Source: CAJQQY01 sp964352225 (GTDB taxonomy: Bacteria > Bacteroidota > Bacteroidia > Chitinophagales > Saprospiraceae). Taken from it: a stretch of DNA of 32,298 nt. Where the stretch lies: the NCBI GenBank assembly GCA_964352225.1, contig CAYGRM010000028.1, forward strand, positions 1-32,298, written 5' to 3'. Within the stretch, counting starts at the first letter, position 1; each line of letters begins with the position of its first letter. The notes under the pieces were generated by a model, which did no database searches, was not told where the DNA came from, and saw nothing but the letters and a program-made list of their open reading frames with translations. Positions 8,492 through 16,056 of the stretch are shown in pieces. The position numbers and the translations under genes were made by a program.

Positions 8492-8614
8492 TTTGTTTTC
8501 AAGTTAAATTTGATAGATACTACTTACAAATACAAAACAATGATAATTAGGAAAAAGATTAAACACTTCCCCTATTAATTATTTCTTTAAAACCTTTCTA
8601 AATAATGAAATAGC

Positions 8615-9025
8615 CTAATTTGAATTTTTAGAATAATCGAGATAACCGCCAAGTAAATTATATAACTTTTTAAAGCCTTCCCGTTCCATGATATCACAAG
8701 CTGCAACACTTCTTCGACCGCTTCTACAATAGACTAAATAGGTCTTGTCTTTGTCTAATTCTTTTATCTTTTCTTGAAAATCGGGAGAATTTACATTGAT
8801 CTCAATCGCTCCAGCAATCATACCATCGTTAGTTTCCCTAGGAGTTCTGACATCTAAAATGACCACATTTTCTTCGCTCATTTTTTGTTTAAATTCAGTA
8901 ACAGCAAGATCAACTCTTCCTTCCTGAACTTTGGTAGATGAAGTATTTTTTTCATTTTGACCGGTAGAGTCACAGCTTGACAAAATTATCAAAATAGCGG
9001 ATAAGATTAAAGTTAAATTATTCAT
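8615..9025 (-). CDS. Rhodanese-domain lipoprotein
   Basis: 136 aa. A lipoprotein signal peptide ends in the lipobox LSSC (C18), so the mature protein should be tethered in the periplasm. Residues about 35-133 form one rhodanese domain with the substrate loop YCRSGRRS and catalytic C100. The loop is six residues, as in single-domain sulfurtransferases such as GlpE. It would take sulfane sulfur from persulfide or thiosulfate outside the inner membrane, the side where SQR-derived polysulfide could appear. Transcription starts from a divergent promoter shared with the 39-codon gene at 9154. It is the probable leader of the cydAB operon. Confidence 0.9.
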   Translation of the reverse strand: MNNLTLILSAILIILSSCDSTGQNEKNTSSTKVQEGRVDLAVTEFKQKMSEENVVILDVRTPRETNDGMIAGAIEINVNSPDFQEKIKELDKDKTYLVYCRSGRRSVAACDIMEREGFKKLYNLLGGYLDYSKNSN

Positions 9026-9050
9026 TGGAAACTTTTTTTAATTAATGAAG

Positions 9051-9124
9051 CAAAGATGAAAAGCAAAAAAAGAAAATTTGGTGATCAAGGTCACACACCA
9101 AAAATGATGGAATACTTAACTTTA
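9051..9124. promoter_or_regulatory. Bidirectional promoter built on one Crp/Fnr-like palindrome
   Basis: The palindrome GTGATCAAGGTCAC (9081-9094) is centred at 9087.5. On the minus strand CATCTTTG (9051-9058) is centred exactly 33 bp away. On the plus strand TAACTTTA (9117-9124) is also centred exactly 33 bp away. Both resemble TAnnTTTG. One bound regulator could thus activate the rhodanese gene and the 39-codon gene in opposite directions. Confidence 0.75.
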
Positions 9125-9153
9125 TCATATTAATAATTCAAACTAATTTAATC

Positions 9154-9273
9154 ATGGATTCAGACATGTGGTCAAAAATTATCATGCTAATCATAGTGCT
9201 ACATTTTGTAGCTGGATTTGGATATCTGATTTATAAGTTATCTCCACAGAAGGGAGATAAAAAAGAAGAGTAA
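9154..9273 (+). CDS. 39-aa single-span membrane peptide
   Basis: An ATG at 9154 opens 39 codons ending in TAA at 9273. The peptide begins MDSDMWSKII, has one hydrophobic helix (about residues 9-29, including LHFVAGFGYLIY) and ends in a charged lysine/glutamate tail. Such a topology is common for small oxidase- or transporter-associated subunits. I recall similar peptides in other Bacteroidota but cannot name a family. A -7 box and an activator palindrome at the correct spacing lie upstream, which argues for real expression. Nothing else occupies this stretch. Function unknown. Confidence 0.65.
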   Translation: MDSDMWSKIIMLIIVLHFVAGFGYLIYKLSPQKGDKKEE

Positions 9274-9275
9274 TC

Positions 9276-9415
9276 AAACGTTGAACGATTGACGTTAGAC
9301 GTTAGACGTTTTATGACTTGGTATGAAATTCATTTGAGATAAGTTTAAAATGACTAGAGAATTTATTCAAAAGGAATTCGTGTGATGACCGTAAAGCGTA
9401 AAACGTTCAACGTTT
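9276..9415. repeat. Intergenic palindromic element with heptamer expansion
   Basis: A perfect 12-bp inverted repeat (AAACGTTGAACG 9276-9287, CGTTCAACGTTT 9404-9415). The right arm continues as TAAAACGTTCAACGTTT (9399-9415). The left arm is the same sequence interrupted by 21 nt made of three 7-nt units of the type TTAGACG. It lies between the convergent ends of the 39-codon gene and the DUF3365 gene. No protein coding evident. Confidence 0.6.
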
Positions 9416-9426
9416 AACCTAAACCT

Positions 9427-10023
9427 CTACTTTTTAAATGAAATACTCCACATCCCCCGAAAATCTCCACTCACATAACCTATAGCTTTATCGTCTGGAT
9501 ATAGTTTTTGAATCACTTCGTAGTCTTTTTCTAACAACGTATTTCCAATTTCCCCATGGCATTTCTCACATAATGGCATCATATTAATTGGTGCATAAAA
9601 AGCTACCGTATGAAGATCTATTTCTTTTACGATAGGTTTTAAACTCTCACCTTCTTTTGATTGTTTTTCATAGACTTGCAGCTGTTCTAATTCAATTGGA
9701 GTTGGTTGATTTTTAGGATTTCGAAACTTTTGAGAAGTTCTTCTAATGTCTGCATCATGAACTTTTGAGAGGCTATCCACCAAGGGCATTGCTGCTAGAT
9801 TACAGTAGGCAACTGCATTTGGAACACCTCCTTTTTTCATAGCTTTTTGAAGGTTTCCACTTAAAGTTTGGAAAGTGGCAGCTGCAACTTGTTGACCTTT
9901 TTTCAAGAAAACCTCATTGTTATTTTCAAGTTTTTCAGTTGTTTTGTCAGTAGTATCTGAATTTCCACAGGCGGAAAATAACAATACACTTACAATAAAA
10001 AACATGGGCATCAAGTATTTCAT
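9427..10023 (-). CDS. DUF3365 haem-binding lipoprotein
   Basis: 198 aa. Signal peptide with lipobox LFSAC (C19). The mature part resembles the DUF3365 (Tll0287-like) sensor/haem family, including VAYCNLAAMPLVDSLSK, the arginine-rich RRTSQKFRNPKNQPT stretch and the C-terminal end of the fold. It carries a c-type haem attachment motif CEKCHG (C152, C155, H156). It is therefore probably a periplasmic monohaem protein that transfers electrons or senses redox/small molecules. It begins 20 nt after the stop of the cytoplasmic rhodanese gene, so both are one operon. Confidence 0.85.
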   Translation of the reverse strand: MKYLMPMFFIVSVLLFSACGNSDTTDKTTEKLENNNEVFLKKGQQVAAATFQTLSGNLQKAMKKGGVPNAVAYCNLAAMPLVDSLSKVHDADIRRTSQKFRNPKNQPTPIELEQLQVYEKQSKEGESLKPIVKEIDLHTVAFYAPINMMPLCEKCHGEIGNTLLEKDYEVIQKLYPDDKAIGYVSGDFRGMWSISFKK

Positions 10024-10043
10024 TCTTCGATTATTTTAAAAAA

Positions 10044-10427
10044 TTAATGTTGAATAACTCCTTCAGGAAAATGTTCTAACCAATCTCCGAACCCTCTATC
10101 CAAATTAAAAATCTTTTGACGATCAAATCCTCCGTTTCGCATCCAAGTACACACCCGAATACTTCTCCTTCCTGATCGACAATAAATAAAATAGTCTTTT
10201 TCCTTTTCTAAATTTTCGATTTTTTCTAAAAAATCTTCAGCGAAATAATCCATATTAATGGAGTTCGGGATATGACCTAAATTATATTCTTTTTCGGTGC
10301 GGACATCAATGATTACAGCTTTTTTAAGATCATCCAAAGCAGCGGCAAATTCTTGGGCAGAAAGATTATTAAGTTGACTTTTGAGCATTCGCCAACGTGG
10401 AGTTTTGCAAGATTTATCTTTTTTCAT
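10044..10427 (-). CDS. Single-domain rhodanese
   Basis: 127 aa, no signal peptide. The rhodanese fold spans about residues 18-123 with substrate loop YCRSGRRS and catalytic C83. It is closely related in its active loop to the lipoprotein rhodanese at 8615. The first 13 residues are very basic with a cysteine (MKKDKSCKTPRWR); an internal ATG at residue 14 (MLKSQLNNLS) is an alternative start. First gene of a two-gene operon with the DUF3365 lipoprotein. Confidence 0.9.
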   Translation of the reverse strand: MKKDKSCKTPRWRMLKSQLNNLSAQEFAAALDDLKKAVIIDVRTEKEYNLGHIPNSINMDYFAEDFLEKIENLEKEKDYFIYCRSGRRSIRVCTWMRNGGFDRQKIFNLDRGFGDWLEHFPEGVIQH

Positions 10428-10445
10428 TCGAGGCTTACATTTTCA

Positions 10446-10453
10446 CAAAAATA
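10446..10453 (-). promoter_or_regulatory. -7 box upstream of rhodanese-DUF3365 operon
   Basis: TATTTTTG on the minus strand fits TAnnTTTG and lies about 20 nt from the start codon at 10427. No GTGAY-N4-RTCAC palindrome is found at the 33-bp position, so this promoter appears not to share the regulation of its neighbours. Confidence 0.4.
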
Positions 10454-10486
10454 GGTAATCGCAATTAATTAAAAATATGAATTTCT

Positions 10487-10529
10487 AAAAAAAAGTAATT
10501 GCAATGTCAAATAAAACATCACAATTACT
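10487..10529 (-). terminator. Rho-independent terminator of the DUF2202 gene
   Basis: AGTAATTG (10494-10501) pairs with CAATTACT (10522-10529), with four further pairs inside after a 2x2 internal loop. On the minus strand the stem is followed by a run of eight T's (A's at 10487-10494, the last being part of the stem). It begins 30 nt after the gene's stop. Confidence 0.75.
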
Positions 10530-10558
10530 CCATTATTAACAAACAAAAAAATCAATCA

Positions 10559-11281
10559 TCAGGAGCTACAACATGTACCTCCCTTTTTATTTTTTTTACC
10601 ATTTTTATTTCCTCCACAACCTTTTTCAGATTTTGAAGAGGTAGCTTTTTTACTACAACATCCTCCTGCTTTTCCTTTACCGCCTTGGCAAGATGCTTCG
10701 GTATTAATGATCGCATCAAAATCTTTTTTACTCAAAATCGCCGGAGTATACTCCACCCCTTCTTTAGCAAGATTTTTGTAAAAAGATTGCAAGTGTTTTT
10801 CCGAAGCTTGTTTTAATTGGCTGTAAACTTTAAGAATATCTTCCTGCTCAGTTACCGCTATTGCTTCTTCCAAATCCTGAATATCTAACTCTTCAATATT
10901 TGCTCCAATTCGAAGCGCATTTTCTAAACTTACACTCCCTATTTCGACCATTTCATCATAAGCTTGTTGAAGTTTTTCATTTTGAAATTTTCCATGCTCA
11001 TCGTTTGAAACAGAAGCAGGAATCTGCAATTCATATTGCTTAGCTAAAGCATTCATTTTATCAAAATGTCTCTGTTCGGAATTACTAATATGTGAAAAAA
11101 TTGTGCTATTCCATTTTTCACCTAAAGTCAAATAAACATCTCTCGCCAATTTTTCCTCTTCCAACATTAGCAACATTCCCTTAGTCTCCTCCTCGCTAAG
11201 ATTTGCAGTAGTTTGTGCCATCAAATTTTGCCCAACCAAAAGGAAACTCAAAATCGATAACAATACAATTACATTTTTCAT
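10559..11281 (-). CDS. DUF2202 ferritin-like exported protein with cysteine-rich tail
   Basis: 240 aa with a signal peptide ending VGQNLMAQ. Residues about 28-190 are the helical DUF2202 domain (ferritin-like), with carboxylate and histidine residues in EEEKLARDVY (41-50) and ISNSEQRHFDKM (65-76) placed as in a di-iron four-helix bundle. The last 43 residues are a low-complexity glycine/lysine/serine tail with six cysteines (single, CC, single, CC), from C198 on. The domain may bind or oxidise a metal; the tail suggests extra metal or sulfur binding, which is inference. Monocistronic, with its own Crp/Fnr-like promoter and terminator. Confidence 0.85.
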   Translation of the reverse strand: MKNVIVLLSILSFLLVGQNLMAQTTANLSEEETKGMLLMLEEEKLARDVYLTLGEKWNSTIFSHISNSEQRHFDKMNALAKQYELQIPASVSNDEHGKFQNEKLQQAYDEMVEIGSVSLENALRIGANIEELDIQDLEEAIAVTEQEDILKVYSQLKQASEKHLQSFYKNLAKEGVEYTPAILSKKDFDAIINTEASCQGGKGKAGGCCSKKATSSKSEKGCGGNKNGKKNKKGGTCCSS

Positions 11282-11312
11282 ACTTAATAATTTTAAATGA
11301 TTTTTATTACTT

Positions 11313-11356
11313 CAAAAGTACTTTCTTCTTTCCCATTTTTCTGTGATAAATATCAC
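11313..11356 (-). promoter_or_regulatory. Crp/Fnr-like site plus -7 box for the DUF2202 gene
   Basis: GTGATAAATATCAC (11343-11356) is a perfect GTGAT-N4-ATCAC palindrome. TACTTTTG on the minus strand (11313-11320) fits TAnnTTTG and is centred exactly 33 bp away. The site is immediately downstream of the stop codon of the T9SS gene at 11374. Confidence 0.8.
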
Positions 11357-11373
11357 GTTGAGGGAATTATCTT

Positions 11374-12981
11374 TTATTCGATAAAAATGGTTTTCACATT
11401 TTTATGATTTTCGTTTTCTACCGAAATAAAATACATCCCATTGGGAATATCTGGCATTTCAAATAAAACCTTTTGAATTCCTTCGGTCGTTATCCCTTCA
11501 AAAATTGTTTGTATCATTTTGCCATTCACATCTATCATTTCCATTTTTACTTTCCCTTGACTTGGATTAAAATACTCTATAACTACCTGACTATCAGCAG
11601 GATTAGGGAAAATATTAATTTTAAAAACATTCCCATTTTTCACTTTTAAATCCTTCGTACTCGTCGTTATTTTTTTAATGAAAACTTTAAAAATCACATT
11701 ACTAGCAAAACTTTGGTTTCCATTATTGATGAAAAAAATATTCTCTTGGGTACTTTGAATACCTCCATAAATATATCCAACCAAAGTTTTTTGTTGACCA
11801 ATATTATCTAATTCTAAAATCTCTGAAGCAACATATGAAACATTGGGATGAGGAATAAATTCAGCTCCTGAACCAACTAAGGTTGGCATCTCAATATCTA
11901 ATTTTACTTCTTCCATAGTTCCATCTGAGAATCGAGAAACTCGACTGATCGTCTTGACAAAAGGAACATTTTCATCTTCCACCAAGTTACCATTTGCATC
12001 TAACGTAAATTGACTCATGCCACCAAAAAAGACCGTGTGCATCGTGTTATTTTCTTCATCAAAAATTGGTATATGAGCTGAATGATACTGACCTAAATAC
12101 TGATTAAAATTATTATTGACCATATATCCTGATGGAAAAACATCTACTGAATTTAAAAATGGTAAATCTACATCTTGCTGAAAAACACCTGAGAACATCG
12201 TAAACCCCAAGTCCCCATTTGGGAAAAATTGTGGAGCCATATTGTAATCTCTTCGATGCAAATTATCTGCATCTACCTCTTCAGAAAAATCAACAATGGA
12301 AAGATTTGTTCCATCATCTTCCACTTTAAATTTCCGGATTGCATTCGTGTATTCTTGAATAAACCCTGGCCCATGATTTGGCCCCATTGGATTATATCTC
12401 CCTTCAAAATATTGTCCTCCTGCTAAATAAAAAACCGAATCAAGATATCCAACATAACCACCGGTGACTGCCATCTTGGGATGAGATATTTGTCGAAAGA
12501 AAGTAGTAATCGCCTCACCATTTATAATGGCATTAGTTACTCCGTTCACATCAATTGCAGTCAGATATGCATAAGTTATATGATCACTAATTGTTGGACT
12601 ATAACCATATCCACCGATGATATATAATTGATTTTCTCTTTGATAAAACTCTTGATTAGTCGATTGTAATTGTTCAAAAATCGAAGCGGGTAGACTACTC
12701 AAAGAAGTGCTCCAAACCTGTTCAGTTTCAGGATCAATGACAAATGCATTTTTATTATTATCGTTCGCTAAAAATGCAGCAAAAGGTTGTCGTTGATGTA
12801 GTCCATCAATGCGGCCACCTATCACTAACCATCGCCCCAGCGAATCTACTCCTACGGAAAATGAATGAACTCCCGGTGCATTATCTATAGTAATCGGTTC
12901 TAATTCTATTTCAAAATCTTGAGGTATTTGTGCAATGCTCCAAGTTGAAAAAAGTAGAAAAAGGAAGGTTATGTATTTCAT
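11374..12981 (-). CDS. Secreted T9SS-sorted protein, possibly beta-propeller
   Basis: 535 aa from the ATG at 12981. The frame extends 19 codons further upstream, but those codons overlap the cupin gene and precede a good signal peptide (MKYITFLFLLFSTWSIAQ), so the internal start is chosen. The body has several strands of the form YIIGGYGY, FYLAGGQYF, VFFGGMSQF and GYIYGGIQ, which suggest kelch-like propeller blades. The C terminus is a T9SS type A sorting domain (NIFPNPADSQVVIEY ... GMYFISVENENHK). Probably an extracellular protein of unknown substrate. It starts 11 nt after the cupin stop. Confidence 0.85.
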   Translation of the reverse strand: MKYITFLFLLFSTWSIAQIPQDFEIELEPITIDNAPGVHSFSVGVDSLGRWLVIGGRIDGLHQRQPFAAFLANDNNKNAFVIDPETEQVWSTSLSSLPASIFEQLQSTNQEFYQRENQLYIIGGYGYSPTISDHITYAYLTAIDVNGVTNAIINGEAITTFFRQISHPKMAVTGGYVGYLDSVFYLAGGQYFEGRYNPMGPNHGPGFIQEYTNAIRKFKVEDDGTNLSIVDFSEEVDADNLHRRDYNMAPQFFPNGDLGFTMFSGVFQQDVDLPFLNSVDVFPSGYMVNNNFNQYLGQYHSAHIPIFDEENNTMHTVFFGGMSQFTLDANGNLVEDENVPFVKTISRVSRFSDGTMEEVKLDIEMPTLVGSGAEFIPHPNVSYVASEILELDNIGQQKTLVGYIYGGIQSTQENIFFINNGNQSFASNVIFKVFIKKITTSTKDLKVKNGNVFKINIFPNPADSQVVIEYFNPSQGKVKMEMIDVNGKMIQTIFEGITTEGIQKVLFEMPDIPNGMYFISVENENHKNVKTIFIE

Positions 12982-12992
12982 TTTTTTGTTTT

Positions 12993-13280
12993 TTATCTCA
13001 TTAAAATTAATTGGGATTCTTGCAAAGCGGTGAACCAATGTTCATTATCTATTTCCACTTCTTCATAATCTCCTGGATGTAAATGTACTTTTTTTCCATG
13101 CTCATATTCAAAAACAACTTCTCCACTCAAGCAAAGTAAAATTGCAGGAATGGCCGTTTTGTGTTTTTTGAAAATAGCGTCTTTTAACAACCTTATTGAA
13201 TTGATTTGTCCAGTCGTTCCACTAAATAATTTAGTTACATCGACTGGATTATTATTGGAGTGTAATGATTTAATATTCAT
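12993..13280 (-). CDS. Small cupin-domain protein
   Basis: 95 aa from the ATG at 13280 (MNIKSLHSNN). An upstream in-frame ATG at 13334 would place the extra residues inside the terminator hairpin of the preceding operon, so it is rejected. The core has the cupin strands and turn (AILLCLSGEVVFEYEHGKKV, then HLHPGDYEEVEIDNEHWFTA). Several metal-ligand positions can be filled (H in VHLHPGD and in EHWF). It is a single-domain cupin; the ligand is unknown. Eleven nucleotides before the secreted T9SS gene, so probably co-transcribed. Confidence 0.8.
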   Translation of the reverse strand: MNIKSLHSNNNPVDVTKLFSGTTGQINSIRLLKDAIFKKHKTAIPAILLCLSGEVVFEYEHGKKVHLHPGDYEEVEIDNEHWFTALQESQLILMR

Positions 13281-13302
13281 TTTTTGTTTGTTAAATATTA
13301 AG

Positions 13303-13359
13303 AAAAAAACGGGAATCCATCGATCTATCTTCATGGGTAATAAACTTCATAGATTCCCG
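13303..13359 (-). terminator. Rho-independent terminator of the rhodanese-peroxiredoxin operon
   Basis: CGGGAATC (13310-13317) pairs with GATTCCCG (13352-13359) around a long loop with two extra pairs. On the minus strand the stem is followed by seven T's (A's at 13303-13309). It lies 49 nt past the peroxiredoxin stop. The long loop makes it less typical. Confidence 0.65.
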
Positions 13360-13407
13360 ATTCTTACAAATGTCTCTTTGTGACTGTGCTGAATTATGTC
13401 GCTAATT

Positions 13408-14055
13408 TTATAAATCCTTTTTAGCTAAATAGAAATCTACCTTTTCATATTCTGTATTAGCAATTACCGCATCCATTTCTTTCAAAGTTTTTGGTGGAGG
13501 CACAATTACCTTTTCTCCTGGTTCCCAATTTAATGGCAACGCAACTTTATTTTTATCAGCAGTTTGTAACGCAATTAATGCTCTTTGAATTTCAGCCATA
13601 TTTCGTCCGACATTAAGTGGATAATACATTATAAGACGAATCGTTCCTTTGGGATCGATGAAGAATACGGCACGAACTGCAGCCGTTGTACTTTCCCCTG
13701 GATGCAACATTCCATAGAGCTTCGATACCTTCATATCTAAATCTGCAATAATCGGAAAATCCATGTACACTTCTGTATTATTTCTCACATTATCTACCCA
13801 AGCTAAATGGGAATGAATACTGTCGATGCTCAATCCAATTAACTTCGTTTTGTGTTTTTGGAAAAATGATTTCTCTTTGGCAAAACCTGACATTTCAGTT
13901 GTACAAACAGGGGTAAAATCAGCTGGATGCGAAAACATAATTGTCCAACTATTTTTTATATAACTAGAAAATTTTATATTTCCAGTTGTGGTAACTGCAT
14001 CAAAATCAGGAGCTTGATCTCCGATTCGAGGCATGGTTAACAATTGTCTTTCCAT
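13408..14055 (-). CDS. 1-Cys peroxiredoxin (Prx6 type)
   Basis: 215 aa, thioredoxin-fold peroxidase. The peroxidatic motif is SHPADFTPVCTTEM with C51, the form found in Prx6/1-Cys peroxiredoxins. No resolving cysteine occurs later in the protein. The long C-terminal domain (LPLNWEPGEKVIVPPP) is also typical of this class. It reduces hydroperoxides and may act on persulfides. M8 (MPRIGDQAPDF) is a possible alternative start. It begins 53 nt after the rhodanese stop, in the same operon. Confidence 0.93.
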   Translation of the reverse strand: MERQLLTMPRIGDQAPDFDAVTTTGNIKFSSYIKNSWTIMFSHPADFTPVCTTEMSGFAKEKSFFQKHKTKLIGLSIDSIHSHLAWVDNVRNNTEVYMDFPIIADLDMKVSKLYGMLHPGESTTAAVRAVFFIDPKGTIRLIMYYPLNVGRNMAEIQRALIALQTADKNKVALPLNWEPGEKVIVPPPKTLKEMDAVIANTEYEKVDFYLAKKDL

Positions 14056-14108
14056 TTTAAAAAATGTTTATATATTTTTAAAAAATTCGATACTTACTTC
14101 TCTATAAC

Positions 14109-14396
14109 TTAGGCAGCCTTTCTTTGATAAATTAAAACTTCATCAAGGCTTCCTCCATTATAAACTTCCTGTATTCCTTGGGCTTTTAAAAAACCCATCG
14201 CACTAGCACTTCTCATTCCACTTCTACAATAAACTACAACTGGATTTCCCATTTCTTTAATTTCGTTTACTCTAGAAGGGATAGTTCCTAAAGGAATATT
14301 TATCGCTCCAGCAGCATGTCCTGAGGCAAATTCAAAAGGCTCTCGTACATCAATAATAGTGGTGTTACTTTGGTTGAAAATATTTCTTAAATCCAT
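14109..14396 (-). CDS. Single-domain rhodanese
   Basis: 95 aa, cytoplasmic. A minimal rhodanese domain with DVREPFEF, GHAAGAINIPL and the active loop YCRSGMRS (C57). The length matches GlpE/PspE-like stand-alone sulfurtransferases. Leader of an operon with the 1-Cys peroxiredoxin, driven by the Crp/Fnr-like promoter at 14435-14478. Pairing of a sulfurtransferase with a peroxidase suggests joint handling of persulfides and peroxides. Confidence 0.93.
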   Translation of the reverse strand: MDLRNIFNQSNTTIIDVREPFEFASGHAAGAINIPLGTIPSRVNEIKEMGNPVVVYCRSGMRSASAMGFLKAQGIQEVYNGGSLDEVLIYQRKAA

Positions 14397-14434
14397 TTTT
14401 TTATTTTTTAAATTTTTATAATTAAATTCTACTA

Positions 14435-14478
14435 CAAAGTAACTGCTAATTCAAACCATCGTCTGTAATTGAAATCAC
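14435..14478 (-). promoter_or_regulatory. Crp/Fnr-like site plus -7 box for rhodanese-peroxiredoxin
   Basis: GTAATTGAAATCAC (14465-14478) matches GTGAT-N4-ATCAC with one change. The minus-strand box TTACTTTG (14435-14442) is centred exactly 33 bp away and matches TAnnTTTG at all but one position. Confidence 0.65.
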
Positions 14479-14504
14479 ACTAACCTCTTTTTCTATTTTT
14501 TCAG

Positions 14505-14543
14505 AAAAAATAAAAGGGCGAAATAAATTCATTTCGCCCTTTT
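14505..14543 (-). terminator. Rho-independent terminator of the persulfide dioxygenase gene
   Basis: A 13-bp perfect stem (AAAAGGGCGAAAT 14512-14524, ATTTCGCCCTTTT 14531-14543) with a 6-nt loop, followed on the minus strand by ATTTTTT (A's at 14505-14510). It lies 35 nt past the stop. It could also block read-through in the other direction. Confidence 0.9.
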
Positions 14544-14578
14544 CATATAAATGTCAACAATATCTAGTTAATCCTTTT

Positions 14579-16000
14579 TTATAACATCGTAGTTGGACAA
14601 ACATAGTCCGTCAACTCAAATGCACCACTTTCTTTCATATCTACAAATCCTCCTTTTACATCAATTAAATTGTTGTAACCTCTTGCCCGAAGTAATGAGG
14701 CAAAAACCATGGAACGGTAGCCACTTCGACAGTTAACGTACCAAGTTTTATCTTTATCAACTTCTGACATATTCTCATTAATATAATCTAAAGGAAGATT
14801 TACTGCACCTTTTACATGTTCACTATTGAATTCACTTGCACGTCTAACATCTAAGATATTTACTTCCTCTGTTTTCATTTTTTCAGCCAATACACTTGCT
14901 GGTACAGATTCGATGGTGTCTACTTCCATCCCAGCTTTTTTCCATGCATCAAATCCACCTTTCAAATATCCCATCGTATGATCAAATCCTACTCTTGACA
15001 ATCTAGTAATGACTTCTTCTTCTCGACCTGGGGCAGTAATCAATAGAATTTCTTGTTTCACATCTTTCACCAAAGTTCCCACCCAAGAAGCAAAACTGCC
15101 ATCAATCCCAATATTGATTGAGTTAGGAATGAAACCTTTAGCAAAGGACTGTGCATCACGGGTGTCTATCATAATTGGTCTGGATTCATTAGCTACTAAT
15201 TCAAATTCTCTTGGACTTAATGCCTTTTTACCTTGCTCCATCACTTTATCAAATTTCTCATAACCTTGAATATTCATCAAGACATTCTGAGGAAAATATC
15301 CTGGAGGAGGTGTCAGACCATCAAGAACTGCCGCTACAAATTCTTTTTTATCCATATCAGGTCGGAGCGCATAATTGGTCTTCTTTTGATTACCTAAAGT
15401 ATCCGTAGTTTCTTTACTCATATTTTTTCCACAAGCACTTCCTGCACCATGTGCAGGATAGACAATCAATTCATCATCCAAAGGCATAATTTTGTTTCGA
15501 AGAGAATCATAAAGGTGGGCAGCTAATTTATCTTGCGTCAAATCTGCAATTACTTTTTGCGCCAAATCTGGCCGTCCTACGTCACCAATAAATAGTGTAT
15601 CTCCCGTAAACAATCCATGCTCTTTGCCATTTTCGTCAATCAGTAAATAGCAACTACTTTCCATGGTGTGTCCAGGAGTATGAATTAATCGAATCGTTAT
15701 ATCTCCGACTTTAAACTCTTGCCCATCTTTTGCAATTAATGCATCAAAACCTGTTTCCATCGTAGTTGGCCCAAAAACAATTTTTGCTCCAGTCTTTGCT
15801 GCTAAATCAATATGTCCTGATACAAAATCTGCATGAAAATGGGTTTCAAAAACATATTTAATTTTAGCATTATCTCTTTCCGCTCGGTCAATATAAGGTT
15901 GAACTTCTCTTAATGGATCAATCACTACCGCTTCTCCATTACTTTCAATGTAGTAGGCAGCCTCTGCCAAACATCCTGTATAAATTTGTTCTACTGTCAT
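14579..16000 (-). CDS. Persulfide dioxygenase-rhodanese fusion (MBL fold plus two rhodanese domains)
   Basis: 473 aa, cytoplasmic. Residues 1-250 are an ETHE1-like metallo-beta-lactamase domain. Iron/motif residues: THFHADFVSGH (H54, H56, D58), TPGHT (H111), FTGDTLFIGDVGRPDL (D134, D140) and YPAHGAGSACG (H183). Such enzymes oxidise glutathione persulfide to sulfite with O2. Residues about 265-360 are a rhodanese fold whose active loop reads ITAPGREEE, without cysteine, so catalytically dead. Residues about 370-465 are a second rhodanese with NCRSGYRS (C424), which should be active. Active and dead tandem rhodanese units are a known layout in this family. It would take persulfide made by the SQRs. 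Its promoter has three tandem Crp/Fnr-like sites. Confidence 0.95.
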   Translation of the reverse strand: MTVEQIYTGCLAEAAYYIESNGEAVVIDPLREVQPYIDRAERDNAKIKYVFETHFHADFVSGHIDLAAKTGAKIVFGPTTMETGFDALIAKDGQEFKVGDITIRLIHTPGHTMESSCYLLIDENGKEHGLFTGDTLFIGDVGRPDLAQKVIADLTQDKLAAHLYDSLRNKIMPLDDELIVYPAHGAGSACGKNMSKETTDTLGNQKKTNYALRPDMDKKEFVAAVLDGLTPPPGYFPQNVLMNIQGYEKFDKVMEQGKKALSPREFELVANESRPIMIDTRDAQSFAKGFIPNSINIGIDGSFASWVGTLVKDVKQEILLITAPGREEEVITRLSRVGFDHTMGYLKGGFDAWKKAGMEVDTIESVPASVLAEKMKTEEVNILDVRRASEFNSEHVKGAVNLPLDYINENMSEVDKDKTWYVNCRSGYRSMVFASLLRARGYNNLIDVKGGFVDMKESGAFELTDYVCPTTML

Positions 16001-16056
16001 TTTGTTATTCTTTTTAAGATTAATAAAAATTAGTTTCTTTGTTTAAAATGATAAAA

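Noticed and set aside
8557..8570. Activator site for cydA at the predicted 33-bp position
   Set aside because: The sequence there is not palindromic; cydAB is more likely read from the upstream rhodanese promoter.
9276..9415. CRISPR-like or integron attC-like repeat
   Set aside because: The units are 7 nt in tandem without spacers, no cas or integrase gene is near, and the structure is a simple inverted repeat.
12982..13038. Upstream extension of the T9SS protein by 19 codons
   Set aside because: It overlaps the cupin coding region and would bury a clear signal peptide; the ATG at 12981 is preferred.
13281..13334. Upstream extension of the cupin protein by 18 codons
   Set aside because: The extra codons lie in the terminator hairpin of the rhodanese-peroxiredoxin operon.
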